Counted from the first letter of the stretch, positions 7,711-16,590 are shown. The stretch is DNA of 46,004 bases from Oceanobacillus indicireducens (GCF_014647195.1 NZ_BMOS01000012.1:15238-61241), one strand, 5' to 3'. Numbers and translations are program-made. Notes: generated by a model not told the origin, from the letters alone.

Positions 7711-7787
7711 CTAACGGTCTGTAATACCCCCATCTCTAAACATGAGGGAAGCTCAACATGTGAAGGTGGGGGGTATACAGTCCGTAA
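7711..7787. repeat. Family III repeat, copy 1 (80-bp long hairpin)
   Basis: Imperfect palindrome. The left arm ACGGTCTGTAATACCCCC pairs with the right arm GGGGGGTATACAGTCCGT, around a loop containing CTAAACATGAGGG and a second small pair ACATG/CATGT. A close relative is at 37541-37617. This copy abuts the truncated 5' end of a decarboxylase remnant, which suggests that it inserted there. Confidence 0.7.
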
Positions 7788-7942
7788 AATTATCTGTTGG
7801 TCTAACACCGGAAGAGATTGTCGGTTGAATTATACATCTCATTCCATATACAGGATTCCCTAGTGTGCTGCATGCACTTTCTGTCGCGAAAAAAGTATTC
7901 GCCGAACATGGCTTAACCGTTTCAAACCGTTTCAACTCCTGA
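7787..7942 (+). pseudogene. Carboxymuconolactone-decarboxylase family remnant
   Basis: Plus-strand reading in one frame gives SVGLTPEEIVG, stop, IIHLIPYTGFPSVLHALSVA, KKVFAEHGLTVSN and a terminal stop. That is the characteristic C-terminal helix of carboxymuconolactone decarboxylase/AhpD-like proteins (T-x-EEI-x-E-x-I-H...Y-x-GFP...AL...A-x-x-VF). There is an in-frame TGA in the middle. The front two thirds of the gene is missing, and the preceding DNA is a family III repeat. It is a decayed fragment without function. Confidence 0.65.
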
Positions 7943-7988
7943 AGATTAATATAAGATTGAATCTGTTTTAAAAGATACATAGAGTTTT

Positions 7989-8024
7989 AAAAAACCGACT
8001 TCCTTTTCATAGAAAGTCGGTTTC
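7989..8024 (-). terminator. Terminator of the thioesterase gene
   Basis: Stem AAACCGACTT with AAGTCGGTTT and a run of six T on the minus strand. It lies just past the stop of the gene at 8031. It could also act on plus-strand transcripts. Confidence 0.7.
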
Positions 8025-8030
8025 CTCTAT

Positions 8031-8486
8031 TTAGCGTACATGATTTTTGTCTGCAAGCATTGCTTTCATTTCCTCGGGAATCGCCCAGGCTTTGTTCGTT
8101 GTAAAATCCATCATAACGACACGACCTCTTCCCGTTACCGTTATTTCACCTTGATTATTAACCGCCATATAATGTAAGTCCATGGATGTTGTACCGATTG
8201 TTTCCACTTTAACATAGAAATCTATCGTTTCATTGAAAAACATTTGCTTGAGATAATTACATTGGAGGTCAGCGACAACAAACCCTCGTTTCTTTTGATC
8301 CAAATCCCTAAATGAGCCAAAAGATTGCAAAAACTCAATTCGCGCCTCTTCGAAATAGATGAAAACGGACGTATTATTGACATGACCATATAAATCCGTT
8401 TCGGAAAAACGTACCTTTATCGGTATGGAAAAAGAAAATTCGGAACGCCATGTCTCCAAATCATTTATGTAATCTATTCCCTTCAT
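8031..8486 (-). CDS. ysmA: Hot-dog fold acyl-CoA thioesterase (YsmA-like)
   Basis: A 151-residue 4HBT-type thioesterase expected to hydrolyse an acyl-CoA. The active-site motif VRFSETDLYGHVNNTSVFIY (about residues 25-44) contains the catalytic Asp and the HVNN helix start. EFLQSFG follows. The second strand set DFYVKVETIGTTSMDL fits the family. The ribosome binding site GGGGGAG is 7 nt ahead of the ATG. It sits between gerE and sdhB, as ysmA does in B. subtilis. The substrate cannot be read from sequence. Confidence 0.88.
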   Translation of the reverse strand: MKGIDYINDLETWRSEFSFSIPIKVRFSETDLYGHVNNTSVFIYFEEARIEFLQSFGSFRDLDQKKRGFVVADLQCNYLKQMFFNETIDFYVKVETIGTTSMDLHYMAVNNQGEITVTGRGRVVMMDFTTNKAWAIPEEMKAMLADKNHVR

Positions 8487-8510
8487 CGCAATGCTCCCCC
8501 TTAAATAACG

Positions 8511-8544
8511 GAATGGTCCTCGCCTACATAGGTAAGGACCATTC
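8511..8544. repeat. Perfect inverted repeat between sdhB and ysmA
   Basis: GAATGGTCCT and AGGACCATTC, 10-bp arms, 14-nt spacer. There is no T run on either side. It may be a hairpin at the 5' end of the ysmA message or a decayed repeat. Immediately after it, CCGTaAAACTCC...GGAGTTTT...ACGG (about 8571-8625) resembles a degenerate family III hairpin. Confidence 0.5.
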
Positions 8545-8654
8545 GCTTTATTTCATCCCAGTACAATCGTCCGTAAAACTCCCACATCAAAAAGTCTACC
8601 AAAGGAGTTTTGATGGAAGTTAACGGGCCCTATACTCCAGTTTGTTCAACTAAT

Positions 8655-8687
8655 AATAAGTGGGGATAAAATACCCCCCGACTTATT
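8655..8687 (-). terminator. Probable sdhCAB terminator
   Basis: Hairpin AATAAGTcGGGG/CCCCaCTTATT directly after the sdhB stop codon (8698). The tail is only ATTATTAG, so it is a strong hairpin with a weak U tract. Confidence 0.55.
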
Positions 8688-8697
8688 AAGTTTCACT

Positions 8698-9462
8698 TTA
8701 TAATGTTTTGTCACTGCCAAAGAAGCTTCTGAAGGCGTGCAGATTTGTTGCACGGTTCATTGCTGCAATCGAAGTAGTAAGCGGGATGCCTTTCGGACAT
8801 ACTTGTACACAGTTTTGTGAGTTACCACAGCCGCTGATACCGCCATCCTCCATCAAACCTTCTAATCGATCACTTGCATGCATTGCTCCTGTTGGGTGGG
8901 CATTAAATAAGCGCACCTGTGAAAGAGCCGCCGGTCCGATAAAGTCGGATTTGTCGTTAACATTCGGGCAGGCCTCCAAACAAACACCACACGTCATACA
9001 TTTTGAAAGTTCATACGCCCACTGCCGTTTATTCTCCGGCATTCTTGGACCGGGTCCAAGATCATGCGTTCCGTCAATTGGAACCCAAGCTTTCACTTGT
9101 TTCAATGCATCAAACATCCGCTCACGGTCGACAATTAAATCACGTACAACCGGGAAAGTCGACATTGGTGCCAAGCGGATTGGCTGCTCCAACTGGTCAA
9201 CCAACGCTGCACATGATTGTCTTGCGGTACCATTAATTACCATCGAACAGGCACCACATACCTCCTCTAAACAACTCATCTCCCACATAACCGGTGATGT
9301 CTCTTCCCCATTTGCATTCACCGGATTCCGTTGAATTTCCATTAACGCGGAAATAACGTTCATATTCTGACGGTATGGAACATGAAACGTTTCTTCGTAG
9401 GGTTCAGAGTCTGGACTGTCTTGACGAGTTATAATAAATGTAACTGTACTTTTTTCAGCCAT
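8698..9462 (-). CDS. sdhB: Succinate dehydrogenase iron-sulfur subunit
   Basis: A 254-residue electron-transfer subunit of respiratory complex II. It passes electrons from the SdhA flavin through three Fe-S clusters to menaquinone at SdhC. The [2Fe-2S] ligands are Cys64, Cys69, Cys72 and Cys84. The ferredoxin-like C-terminal domain has C155-xx-C158-xx-C161-xxx-C165 and C212...C218-xxx-C222 for the [4Fe-4S] and [3Fe-4S] clusters. It is the last gene of sdhCAB, 15 nt after sdhA. Full length. Confidence 0.97.
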   Translation of the reverse strand: MAEKSTVTFIITRQDSPDSEPYEETFHVPYRQNMNVISALMEIQRNPVNANGEETSPVMWEMSCLEEVCGACSMVINGTARQSCAALVDQLEQPIRLAPMSTFPVVRDLIVDRERMFDALKQVKAWVPIDGTHDLGPGPRMPENKRQWAYELSKCMTCGVCLEACPNVNDKSDFIGPAALSQVRLFNAHPTGAMHASDRLEGLMEDGGISGCGNSQNCVQVCPKGIPLTTSIAAMNRATNLHAFRSFFGSDKTL

Positions 9463-9477
9463 CTTGTATTCTCCCCC

Positions 9478-11229
9478 TTAGTGTGTAGTTGTGTAGTCAC
9501 GTTTACGAGGCTTGATTAATGACACATCAACTTCTTCATAACTAATAATCGGTTCCACATTCTTGCTGTCAAACTCCGCGATTGTTGTCTTCAGGAATTC
9601 GTCATCATTACGTTCAGGGAATGCCGGTTTGTAATGTGCTCCGCGGCTTTCATCACGCTTAAAGGCACCAATAGTAATAACACGCGCAAGATGCAACATG
9701 CTATCCAGCTGACGCGCAAACATGACTCCTTGGTTACTCCAACGAGAAGTATCATTAATATTGATATTCTTCCAGCGTTCTTGTAACTCCTGAATTTTTT
9801 CATCTGTTTGAAGCAGCTTTTCATTTTCTCGTACAACAGTTACGTTGTCCGTCATCCATTCACCTAGCTCTTTATGCAACACATAAGCATTTTCGGTCCC
9901 ATCCATGCCTAATAGCTCATCGAATTTCGCTTGCTCTTCTCGAGCTTTCTCGTCAAAGAGTTGGTCACTAATGTCTTCTGCATGTTTATCAAGTCCGTCA
10001 ATATATTCAATCGCTTTCGGGCCTGCAACAGAACCTCCGTAAATTGCGGATAGCAGCGAGTTTGCACCTAGACGGTTCGCACCGTGCTGGGAATAATCAG
10101 CCTCTCCCGCTGCAAAAATTCCTGGGATATTTGTCATTTGATTTTCATCAATCCAAAGTCCGCCCATCGAATAGTGAACTGCTGGGAATATCTTCATCGG
10201 AACTTTACGCGGATCCTCTCCAACGAACTTTTCATAGATTTCTATAATTCCACCAAGCTTAATATCAAGTTCTTTTGCGTCCTTATGCGAGAGGTCAAGA
10301 TAAACCATGTTCTCTCCATTAATACCAAGCTTTTGGTTCACACAAACATCAAAGATTTCTCTTGTAGCAATATCACGCGGTACAAGGTTTCCATAAGCTG
10401 GATATTTCTCTTCCAGGAAGTACCAAGGCTCCCCGTCTTTATATGTCCAGATTCGTCCACCTTCTCCACGAGCAGATTCACTCATCAAGCGCAATTTATC
10501 ATCTCCAGGAATTGCTGTCGGGTGAATTTGAATAAATTCTCCGTTTGCATATTTGACTCCCTGTTGATAAAGAATACTTGCAGCTGAACCAGTGTTTATC
10601 ATCGAGTTCGTTGATTTTCCAAAGATGATACCAGGACCACCTGTTGCGAAAATAGTAGCGTCAGAACGAAATGCTCGAATTTCATGTGATTTAATGTCCT
10701 GAGCAACAATTCCCCGACCGACACCTTCTTCGTCGATGATCGCTGAGAGGAATTCCCATCCTTCAAACTTTGTAACAAGTCCCTCTACTTCATAACGACG
10801 GACTTGTTCATCCAATGCATATAATAACTGTTGCCCCGTAGTTGCTCCGGCAAATGCAGTACGATGCATTTGTGTACCACCAAAACGTCTGAAGTCTAGC
10901 AGGCCTTCTGGTGTACGGTTAAACATAACTCCCATCCGGTCAAACATATGTATAATCCCCGGAGCCGCCTCACACATTGCCTTTACCTGTGGTTGATTAG
11001 CTAAAAAGTCTCCACCGTATATCGTGTCATCAAAATGAAGCCATGGTGAGTCTCCCTCACCCTTCGTATTAACCGCTCCATTAATTCCACCTTGAGCACA
11101 TACAGAGTGAGAACGTTTTACAGGAACAACTGAAAATAAATCAACTTTCACACCTGCTTCTGCTGCTTTGATTGTAGCCATTAATCCTGCTAGACCACCA
11201 CCAATTACAGCAACTTTACGATTACTCAT
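9478..11229 (-). CDS. sdhA: Succinate dehydrogenase flavoprotein subunit
   Basis: A 583-residue catalytic subunit oxidising succinate to fumarate. The N-terminal dinucleotide fold IGGGLAGL (residues 9-16) is followed by RSHSVCAQGGING, where His41 is the expected covalent 8-alpha-histidyl FAD site. Substrate-binding motifs HPTAIPG and SARGEGG, and the active-site region with RLGANSLL, are all present. The C-terminal domain has DESRGAHYK. Size matches the Bacillus enzyme (about 586). Lies between sdhC (about 31 nt upstream) and sdhB. Confidence 0.98.
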   Translation of the reverse strand: MSNRKVAVIGGGLAGLMATIKAAEAGVKVDLFSVVPVKRSHSVCAQGGINGAVNTKGEGDSPWLHFDDTIYGGDFLANQPQVKAMCEAAPGIIHMFDRMGVMFNRTPEGLLDFRRFGGTQMHRTAFAGATTGQQLLYALDEQVRRYEVEGLVTKFEGWEFLSAIIDEEGVGRGIVAQDIKSHEIRAFRSDATIFATGGPGIIFGKSTNSMINTGSAASILYQQGVKYANGEFIQIHPTAIPGDDKLRLMSESARGEGGRIWTYKDGEPWYFLEEKYPAYGNLVPRDIATREIFDVCVNQKLGINGENMVYLDLSHKDAKELDIKLGGIIEIYEKFVGEDPRKVPMKIFPAVHYSMGGLWIDENQMTNIPGIFAAGEADYSQHGANRLGANSLLSAIYGGSVAGPKAIEYIDGLDKHAEDISDQLFDEKAREEQAKFDELLGMDGTENAYVLHKELGEWMTDNVTVVRENEKLLQTDEKIQELQERWKNININDTSRWSNQGVMFARQLDSMLHLARVITIGAFKRDESRGAHYKPAFPERNDDEFLKTTIAEFDSKNVEPIISYEEVDVSLIKPRKRDYTTTH

Positions 11230-11260
11230 TTATTTGACTCACTCCTCTAATTACTTACTT

Positions 11261-11881
11261 TTACACACCATACGCAAACTGAATTAATGTTCTTACACCG
11301 ATATAGCTGACCGCGATAAAAATGAAGAGTGCTACATATGTCAACACACGCTGCGATTTCGGTGATTGCGTAATACCCCATGTTACAAAGAAGCTCCACA
11401 GACCATTAGCGAAGTGGAATACAGCTGAAACTACACCGATTATGTAGAACCAGAACATAAATGGACTGGAAAGAATTCCTTCCATTAAGCTGTAGTTTAC
11501 TTCAGCATTTCCAAGTCCAATCTGGACGCGTGTTTCCCATACGTGCCATGCAATGAATACTAATGTAATAATTCCTGTCCAGCGTTGCAGCTTGAACATC
11601 CAGTTGCGGAAGAATCCATATTTCGCTACGTTATTCTTTGCAGTAAATGCTATGTATACCCCTAATACTGCATGATAAAGAATCGGCAGGTAGATCACAA
11701 AGATTTCCAGTAATATGACAAATGGAAGCCCTCCCATAAAACCTGCTGCTTTATTGAAGCTTTCTTCTCCATACACGGCAAAGTGGTTAATTATTAAGTG
11801 CTGGACTAAGAATATTCCGATTGGAACAACACCTAGTAAAGAATGTAACCTTCTCCAGTAAAAATCACGTTGCCCCGCCAT
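11261..11881 (-). CDS. sdhC: Succinate dehydrogenase cytochrome b558 subunit
   Basis: A 206-residue membrane anchor with five predicted transmembrane helices, carrying two hemes b and the menaquinone site. The heme-ligand histidines correspond to His28, His70, His113 and His156 (28, 70, 113, 155 in B. subtilis). ATG at 11881 was chosen because AAGGGGGG stands 6 nt upstream and the family begins MAxxRxFxxRRLHSL; the in-frame start at 11926 has no ribosome binding site. First gene of the sdh operon, with a good promoter about 110 nt upstream. Confidence 0.96.
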   Translation of the reverse strand: MAGQRDFYWRRLHSLLGVVPIGIFLVQHLIINHFAVYGEESFNKAAGFMGGLPFVILLEIFVIYLPILYHAVLGVYIAFTAKNNVAKYGFFRNWMFKLQRWTGIITLVFIAWHVWETRVQIGLGNAEVNYSLMEGILSSPFMFWFYIIGVVSAVFHFANGLWSFFVTWGITQSPKSQRVLTYVALFIFIAVSYIGVRTLIQFAYGV

Positions 11882-11993
11882 GTTTTTCCCCCCTTGTAGG
11901 TTAATAATTTCATATTTAGTTATCATTTTAGTTTAATAGGTTCTACTTATTTCTACATGAACCTCTAAAATGATACAAAATTGTAACACTTTT

Positions 11994-12022
11994 ATTGTAC
12001 TTCTTAGTTTATAAACCGTCAA
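11994..12022 (-). promoter_or_regulatory. Sigma-A promoter for sdhCAB
   Basis: TTGACG, 17 nt, TACAAT on the minus strand. The start would be near 11987, giving a leader of about 105 nt before sdhC. No obvious catabolite-repression site was recognised nearby. Confidence 0.7.
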
Positions 12023-12129
12023 GAAAACGATTTTATTTCTAACAATTTCGAAGTAAGCAGCTTGGACCTTCCAAAAACTCCCATAGTTTAATTATACCAA
12101 ACTTAAAATAATTTGCGTTTAAAAAAGAC

Positions 12130-12300
12130 TCAGTAAGGAATCCGAAGACGATGAGCCTTCTCAGGAAACGCTTTTCTTTCGAGGCAGACTAAGAATGCAC
12201 GCTCTCGTATATGGCAACGTCTGCATTAGCACGTCCGATGTGTCGGGTCTTAGCGCGAATCTCGCAGAAAGCGTAATACGGTAGCAGACATCCTAATTTA
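12130..12300. repeat. Degenerate family I module B with nested twin-hairpin
   Basis: The stretch around 12150-12183 (GACGATGAG, CAGGAAACGCTTTTCTTTCGAGG) and around 12252-12290 (GCGCGAATCTCGCAGAAAGCG) matches module B of the element at 19177-19310. The two halves are interrupted by a twin-hairpin module at 12184-12247. The flanking DNA in the 11930-12450 gap is otherwise AT-rich with no gene. Confidence 0.6.
12184..12247. repeat. Nested twin-hairpin mini-module, copy 2
   Basis: GCAGACTAAGAATGCACG, then GGCAACGTCTGCATTAGCACG, read here in two parts, then GTCCGATGTGTCGG. Inserted after CGAGG of a module B sequence, the same relative position as in 27330-27388. Confidence 0.65.
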
Positions 12301-12454
12301 AGGAGAACTATCGTAACTGCGGACTCGCAGCAGCACGTAATTATCCTAACTCCAGTTATGACTGGTTCGCTGTATTTATGTATTGTATAATAAATAAAAG
12401 TCTATTTATGATAGTTTAGTATATTGACAGTCTATGATGGAAAGGGTGACAGAA

Positions 12455-12892
12455 ATGAGTAAGCAGCTGACGACGATCCCGATTTCTCAACTTGAAGAAT
12501 TACAGACATCCGGTGCAGGGTTTGATATCCTTCGTTATCTCGCGCTTCCTGATCTATTAGGCAACGAGGCACCTACATTGCTTTATTTCATGGGGAAAAA
12601 TCTTGCAAGGAAATTTGAAATAAATTCTATAGATGATATTACATATATCTTTGAAATGTTAGGTATCGGCAAAATGGAACTCGTAAAAGAAAAAAAACAG
12701 GAGAAAATATTTCATCTTCTCTCTGACTCGGTCGTATTGCGCTTAAAAGGTCCACTAGAAGCAGATTTCCGTTTGGAAGCAGGCTTTCTAGCGGAAGCTG
12801 TACAAATGATTGATGGAATAGAATGTGAATGCAAAGAAGAGATTAATCGCCGCATCCATCAAATCCAATTCACTGTGTTTTACACAAATTAA
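12455..12892 (+). CDS. yslB: DUF2507 protein YslB
   Basis: A 145-residue cytosolic protein of the YslB/DUF2507 family, related in fold to V4R/TRAPP-like small-molecule-binding domains. Its precise role is unknown; in B. subtilis it lies between sdhC and the lysC-uvrC region, as here (lysC absent). Conserved GFDILRYLALPDLLG and LLYFMGKNLARKF mark the family start. ATG at 12455 was chosen (AAAGGGTGA 5 nt ahead) over ATGs at 12434 and 12437, which lack a site. A TATAAT at 12386-12391 may be its -10. Ends in the terminator at 12891-12942. Confidence 0.85.
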   Translation: MSKQLTTIPISQLEELQTSGAGFDILRYLALPDLLGNEAPTLLYFMGKNLARKFEINSIDDITYIFEMLGIGKMELVKEKKQEKIFHLLSDSVVLRLKGPLEADFRLEAGFLAEAVQMIDGIECECKEEINRRIHQIQFTVFYTN

Positions 12893-12942
12893 AAATACGC
12901 ACTGTTTCTTCGTACTGTTATACGAGAGCAGTGCGTATTTTC
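12891..12942 (+). terminator. yslB terminator
   Basis: A 13-bp stem AAAATACGCACTG/CAGTGCGTATTTT overlapping the yslB stop codon, with a T-rich tail. It could serve both strands. Confidence 0.75.
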
Positions 12943-13069
12943 ATAGTGGTGCAACCTCCCTGCCAACAGGGAAATTTATTAAGTTATACAGCCAGAAGAT
13001 AACGGACTAACGCCATAATTCACGAAAGCAAATTTCATGGGAAAAGAGCTCTTTGAATGAAGATCTGTA

Positions 13070-14887
13070 TTATGAATTCGTTTTTTCTTCCGTTTCTTCT
13101 TTCTCCTGTGCATCTATTTCATTTAAATGATTGATGATCTCTTGGGCCGTGTTCGATGGAATTCCCAGTTTAGTAATATCTGTGACCGACGCTTTTTTCA
13201 GCTCCGTGATTGATTTAAAATGTCGGAGCAATAACTTTTTCCGTTTTTCACCGACACCTGGAATACCATCAAGAGAAGATTGGAATAATCCCTTACTGCG
13301 CAGATTCCTGTGAAACGTAATTGCGAACCGGTGCACTTCATCTTGAATCCGTTGGACAAGATAAAATTCATGAGATTGTCGCTCAAGTGGAACAATCATT
13401 GGCGGCGAGCCATAGAGTAGTTCACTTGTCTTATGTCTTTCATCTTTTATTAAACCGGCTATTGGTATATCAAGGCCTAATTCATTTTCGAGCACATCCG
13501 TCGCCGCGCTTATTTGGCCTTTTCCACCATCAACAATGATCAAGTCAGGCAGTGGTAGATTTTCCTTAAGTACGCGCGTATACCTTCTTCGGATTACTTC
13601 ACGCATCGTTTCATAGTCATCAGGACCATCAACTGTTCGAATTTTATATTTGCGGTAATCCTTTTTACTTGGCCGACCATCTACAAAAGCTATCATCGCG
13701 GAAACTGGATCTGTGCCTTGGATATTCGAGTTATCAAAGGCTTCAATGCGATAAGGCGTTTCAATATTAAGAATCTCACCAAGCTTCTCTGTTGCGATAA
13801 TCGTCCGTTCTTCATCCCTTTCAATTAAAAGAAACTTCTCATTTAAGGCGATCGTTGCATTCTTCATCGCTAATTCAACAAGTTCTTTCTTCCTGCCACG
13901 GAAAGGGGTATGTGCCTGGACTTCCAACAACTTACTGATCAATTCGTTATTTGTACCAATTGGCATTAGAATTTCTTTCGGTTTCAAATGATTTTGGTGT
14001 AAATAAAATCTTCCAATAAAACTAGTGAACGCCTCTTCTGGATCATCATAAAAAGGAAAAGTTGTTACATTCCGTTCAATCAACTTACCTTGGCGCATGA
14101 AGAATACCTGAATACACATCCAGCCTTTATCGTAACTGTACCCGAATATGTCACGATCCGTTTTATCGGCCATTGTCATTTTCTGTTTCTCCATGACAAC
14201 ATCGATATGCTGAATTTGATCTCGCAGTTCTTTCGCCCTTTCAAAGTTCAGCGCTTCACTCGCTTCATACATTTTCTCTGTTAAATTCCCTTTAATCTCC
14301 TGGTAACCACCTTGCAAAAACGAGCTCACTTCTTGAACGATTTTGGCATATTCCTCTTCAGTCGGCGGTGTTTTACTACATGCTTTACATTGGTTCAAGT
14401 GATAATATAAACACGGCCTACCTGATGGATTATTGCATTTACGCAAAGGGTAAATTCGATCGAGCAGTTTCTTCGTTTCCCGTGCTGCAATAACATTCGG
14501 GTACGGACCGAAATATTTCCCTTTATCCTTTTTAATTTTTCTCGTAATCAATAGACGGGGATGTCTTTCAGCTGTGATTTTTAAATAGGGGTAGGATTTG
14601 TCGTCTTTTAACATGACGTTATATTTCGGATCATATTTTTTTATTAAATTCATTTCTAAAATGAGTGCTTCTAATTCTGAAGAAGTGACAAAATACTCGA
14701 AGTCGACGATTTCTTGAACCAATCGTTGGGTTTTCTGATCATTAGCTCCTGTAAAATAAGAACGGACACGATTACGCAATTTTTTAGATTTACCGACATA
14801 AATGATCGTTCCCTGCTTATCTTTCATCAGGTAACAACCTGGATTTGCCGGGAGTATTTCCAGCTTCCTTTTAATGATGTTATTCAT
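13070..14887 (-). CDS. uvrC: Excinuclease ABC subunit C
   Basis: A 605-residue nuclease making both incisions around bulky DNA lesions during nucleotide excision repair, together with UvrA and UvrB. Domains in order: GIY-YIG nuclease (about 12-92, with [28 protein letters not shown] split across it), UVR motif binding UvrB (about 195-228, [15 protein letters not shown]), RNase H-like C-terminal nuclease (about 380-535, with VDGGKGQ), and tandem helix-hairpin-helix (about 550-600). ATG at 14887 was preferred to 14896 because AAAGGA lies 9 nt ahead of the former and touches the latter. Downstream of trxA with a terminator between. Confidence 0.96.
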   Translation of the reverse strand: MNNIIKRKLEILPANPGCYLMKDKQGTIIYVGKSKKLRNRVRSYFTGANDQKTQRLVQEIVDFEYFVTSSELEALILEMNLIKKYDPKYNVMLKDDKSYPYLKITAERHPRLLITRKIKKDKGKYFGPYPNVIAARETKKLLDRIYPLRKCNNPSGRPCLYYHLNQCKACSKTPPTEEEYAKIVQEVSSFLQGGYQEIKGNLTEKMYEASEALNFERAKELRDQIQHIDVVMEKQKMTMADKTDRDIFGYSYDKGWMCIQVFFMRQGKLIERNVTTFPFYDDPEEAFTSFIGRFYLHQNHLKPKEILMPIGTNNELISKLLEVQAHTPFRGRKKELVELAMKNATIALNEKFLLIERDEERTIIATEKLGEILNIETPYRIEAFDNSNIQGTDPVSAMIAFVDGRPSKKDYRKYKIRTVDGPDDYETMREVIRRRYTRVLKENLPLPDLIIVDGGKGQISAATDVLENELGLDIPIAGLIKDERHKTSELLYGSPPMIVPLERQSHEFYLVQRIQDEVHRFAITFHRNLRSKGLFQSSLDGIPGVGEKRKKLLLRHFKSITELKKASVTDITKLGIPSNTAQEIINHLNEIDAQEKEETEEKTNS

Positions 14888-14909
14888 GACAATCATTCCT
14901 TTAAGTTTA

Positions 14910-14944
14910 GAAAATCCCTTGTTATGAAAACAACAAGGGATTTC
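14910..14944 (-). terminator. trxA terminator
   Basis: Stem GAAATCCCTTGTT/AACAAGGGATTTTC with a short loop, between trxA and uvrC. A T-rich flank follows on the minus strand. Confidence 0.75.
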
Positions 14945-14972
14945 GGTTCTCTACTATATAATTTTACATGAA

Positions 14973-15287
14973 TTAGAGATGTTTGTTAATTAATTCGGTT
15001 AGTGCTTCTTTCGGCTGGAAGCCAATTGCTTGGTCAACTACATCCCCATCTTTCAGTAGTAATAGTGTTGGGATGCTCATGACACCAAATTTACTTGCAG
15101 TTTCTTGGTTATCATCGACGTCTAATTTAACAATTTTTACATCATCGGACATTTCTCCGTCAATTTCCTCTAATACTGGAGCAATCATTTTACAAGGTCC
15201 GCACCATGGTGCCCAAAAATCAACGAGAACTAAACCTTCAGCGGTTGCCTCAGCAAAATTTTGATCTGTTACATGTTCAATTGCCAT
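14973..15287 (-). CDS. trxA: Thioredoxin
   Basis: A 104-residue thiol-disulfide reductase. Active site WAPWCGPCK around residues 25-33, with the two redox cysteines separated by GP, and the cis-proline loop SIPT. ATG at 15287 follows AAGGAGG by 8 nt and gives the family start [11 protein letters not shown]; the longer reading from 15323 is an upstream artefact. A family IV repeat starts 26 nt upstream, so the native promoter lies beyond or within that repeat. Confidence 0.98.
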   Translation of the reverse strand: MAIEHVTDQNFAEATAEGLVLVDFWAPWCGPCKMIAPVLEEIDGEMSDDVKIVKLDVDDNQETASKFGVMSIPTLLLLKDGDVVDQAIGFQPKEALTELINKHL

Positions 15288-15312
15288 TAACATTTCCTCC
15301 TTTTGATAAAAA

Positions 15313-15472
15313 CGAAACTTCATTCAGTGGAGCTTTTGGCCATCTCCAACTGAATGCTAGATGAGCTAATCAGGGTGGTAGCGTCCAGTATGACCCGCCT
15401 AAATAAATTCGGCTAACCTCTCTATATTTAAGGCAGATGTTTTAGGAACGATTGCACCGTGATCATTCAACC
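15313..15472. repeat. Family IV repeat, copy 2
   Basis: GAAACTTCATTCAGTGG at the left end, then CTGAATGCTAGATGAGC, AATCAGGGTGGTAGCGTCCA, GACCCGCC, TTTAAGGCAGATGTTTT and GCACCGTGATCATTCAAC. Related to 1750-1890. Short head-only pieces (CTTCATTCAGTGGGGAATTCC at about 5880 and ACATTCAGTGGGGGAGGG at about 37636) may belong to the same family. It fills the trxA-etfA gap, which has no other gene. Confidence 0.6.
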
Positions 15473-15539
15473 TACTTAAATAGAAGTATAACACCCTTAT
15501 TATTTACTTCCTAGCTTTTTGCTTATTCGTTTTTAAAAA

Positions 15540-15580
15540 AATTGAAAGAAAGAACCGGGACAAGAAACATGTCCCGGCTA
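15540..15580 (-). terminator. etfA terminator
   Basis: Stem CCGGGACA/TGTCCCGG (15555-15577) with a T-rich tail (TTCTTTCTTTC) on the minus strand, 13 nt past the etfA stop. Ends the fadR-fadB-etfB-etfA block. Confidence 0.75.
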
Positions 15581-15589
15581 ATTTTCACA

Positions 15590-16561
15590 TTATACTTTAA
15601 CCGTTTTAATTTCTTCAATAAGTAATGGTATCACTTCAAATAAGTCTCCTACAATTCCGTAGTCGGCGATATTAAATATGTTTGCTTCTGGATCTTTATT
15701 AATCGCTACGATGACTTTCGAGTTTGACATCCCCGCCAAATGTTGGATTGCTCCGGATATACCAACTGCAATATAAAGGTCCGGAGTAACGACTTTACCG
15801 GTTTGCCCGATTTGAAGAGAGTAATCACAGTATTCCGCGTCACATGCCCCACGGGACGCTCCTACCGCGCCACCAAGGACATCCGCAAGTTCATATAATA
15901 TGTCAAATCCTTCCGCACTCTTGACACCACGTCCGCCTGCGATAACGACGCTTGCTTCGGACAAGTCTACCCCTTCGCTTGCTTTTCGGACAACGTCTTT
16001 GATAACGGTACGAATATCAGCTACTTCCACTTCTTTTGCTGTTATATCACCAGTCCTTGCTTCATCACGTTCAAGCTTTGCGATGTTATTTGGACGGATC
16101 GTTACAAAAGTTAGACCATCTGTAATAATTTTCTTTTCGAAGGCTTTACCAGAATAAATTGGTCGAACATACTCTACTCGGTCGCCGTTTGTTTCAATTG
16201 CCACAACGTCGGAAACTAATCCAGTATCCAACTTGGTAGCGAGCTTCGGTGTCAAATCCTTCCCAATGGATGTATGTCCCATTACGATGCCATCTGGAGA
16301 TTCATCATTTATTACCGTCAGCACGGCTTGACCATAACCTTCTGAGGTATAGTTTTCTAATTTTTCATGCGCTATAGTAACAACGCGATCTGCGCCATAA
16401 TAAATCAGCTCTTGGGCTTGCTCTTCCAGATTTTCTTTTCCTAAAACGATGCCGACGATCTCAGCATCCGCATGGATTGCCTTCGCTGCTGCAACCGCTT
16501 CAAATGATACGTTACGTAAAGCACCGTCTCTACCTTCTGCAATTACTAGTAATTTACTCAT
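15590..16561 (-). CDS. etfA: Electron transfer flavoprotein alpha subunit
   Basis: A 323-residue FAD-binding subunit of ETF. With EtfB it accepts electrons from acyl-CoA dehydrogenases during beta-oxidation. The N-terminal domain (1-190) is the structural half. The C-terminal FAD domain (about 195-320) shows VVIAGGRGVKSAEGF, the GGAVGASRGACDAEY segment, QIGQTGKVV, PDLYIAVGISGAIQHLAGM and INKDPEANIF. Full length. It lies 29 nt after etfB, the last gene of the block. Confidence 0.97.
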   Translation of the reverse strand: MSKLLVIAEGRDGALRNVSFEAVAAAKAIHADAEIVGIVLGKENLEEQAQELIYYGADRVVTIAHEKLENYTSEGYGQAVLTVINDESPDGIVMGHTSIGKDLTPKLATKLDTGLVSDVVAIETNGDRVEYVRPIYSGKAFEKKIITDGLTFVTIRPNNIAKLERDEARTGDITAKEVEVADIRTVIKDVVRKASEGVDLSEASVVIAGGRGVKSAEGFDILYELADVLGGAVGASRGACDAEYCDYSLQIGQTGKVVTPDLYIAVGISGAIQHLAGMSNSKVIVAINKDPEANIFNIADYGIVGDLFEVIPLLIEEIKTVKV

Positions 16562-16590
16562 TCTTCTTCCCCTCTCTCTATCCTTTTCGC

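Noticed and set aside
7753-7980. 75-residue minus-strand open frame
   Set aside because: It is the complement of the decarboxylase remnant and the family III arm; the plus strand carries the family signal.
8511-8544. Perfect inverted repeat considered as the sdh terminator
   Set aside because: It has no T run and lies 150 bp past sdhB; a hairpin directly after sdhB fits better.
8708-9334. 208-residue open frame on the plus strand
   Set aside because: It lies wholly antisense to sdhB, which has all cluster cysteines; no ribosome binding site.
10084-10587. 167-residue plus-strand open frame
   Set aside because: Antisense to sdhA; protein-like signal belongs to the minus strand.
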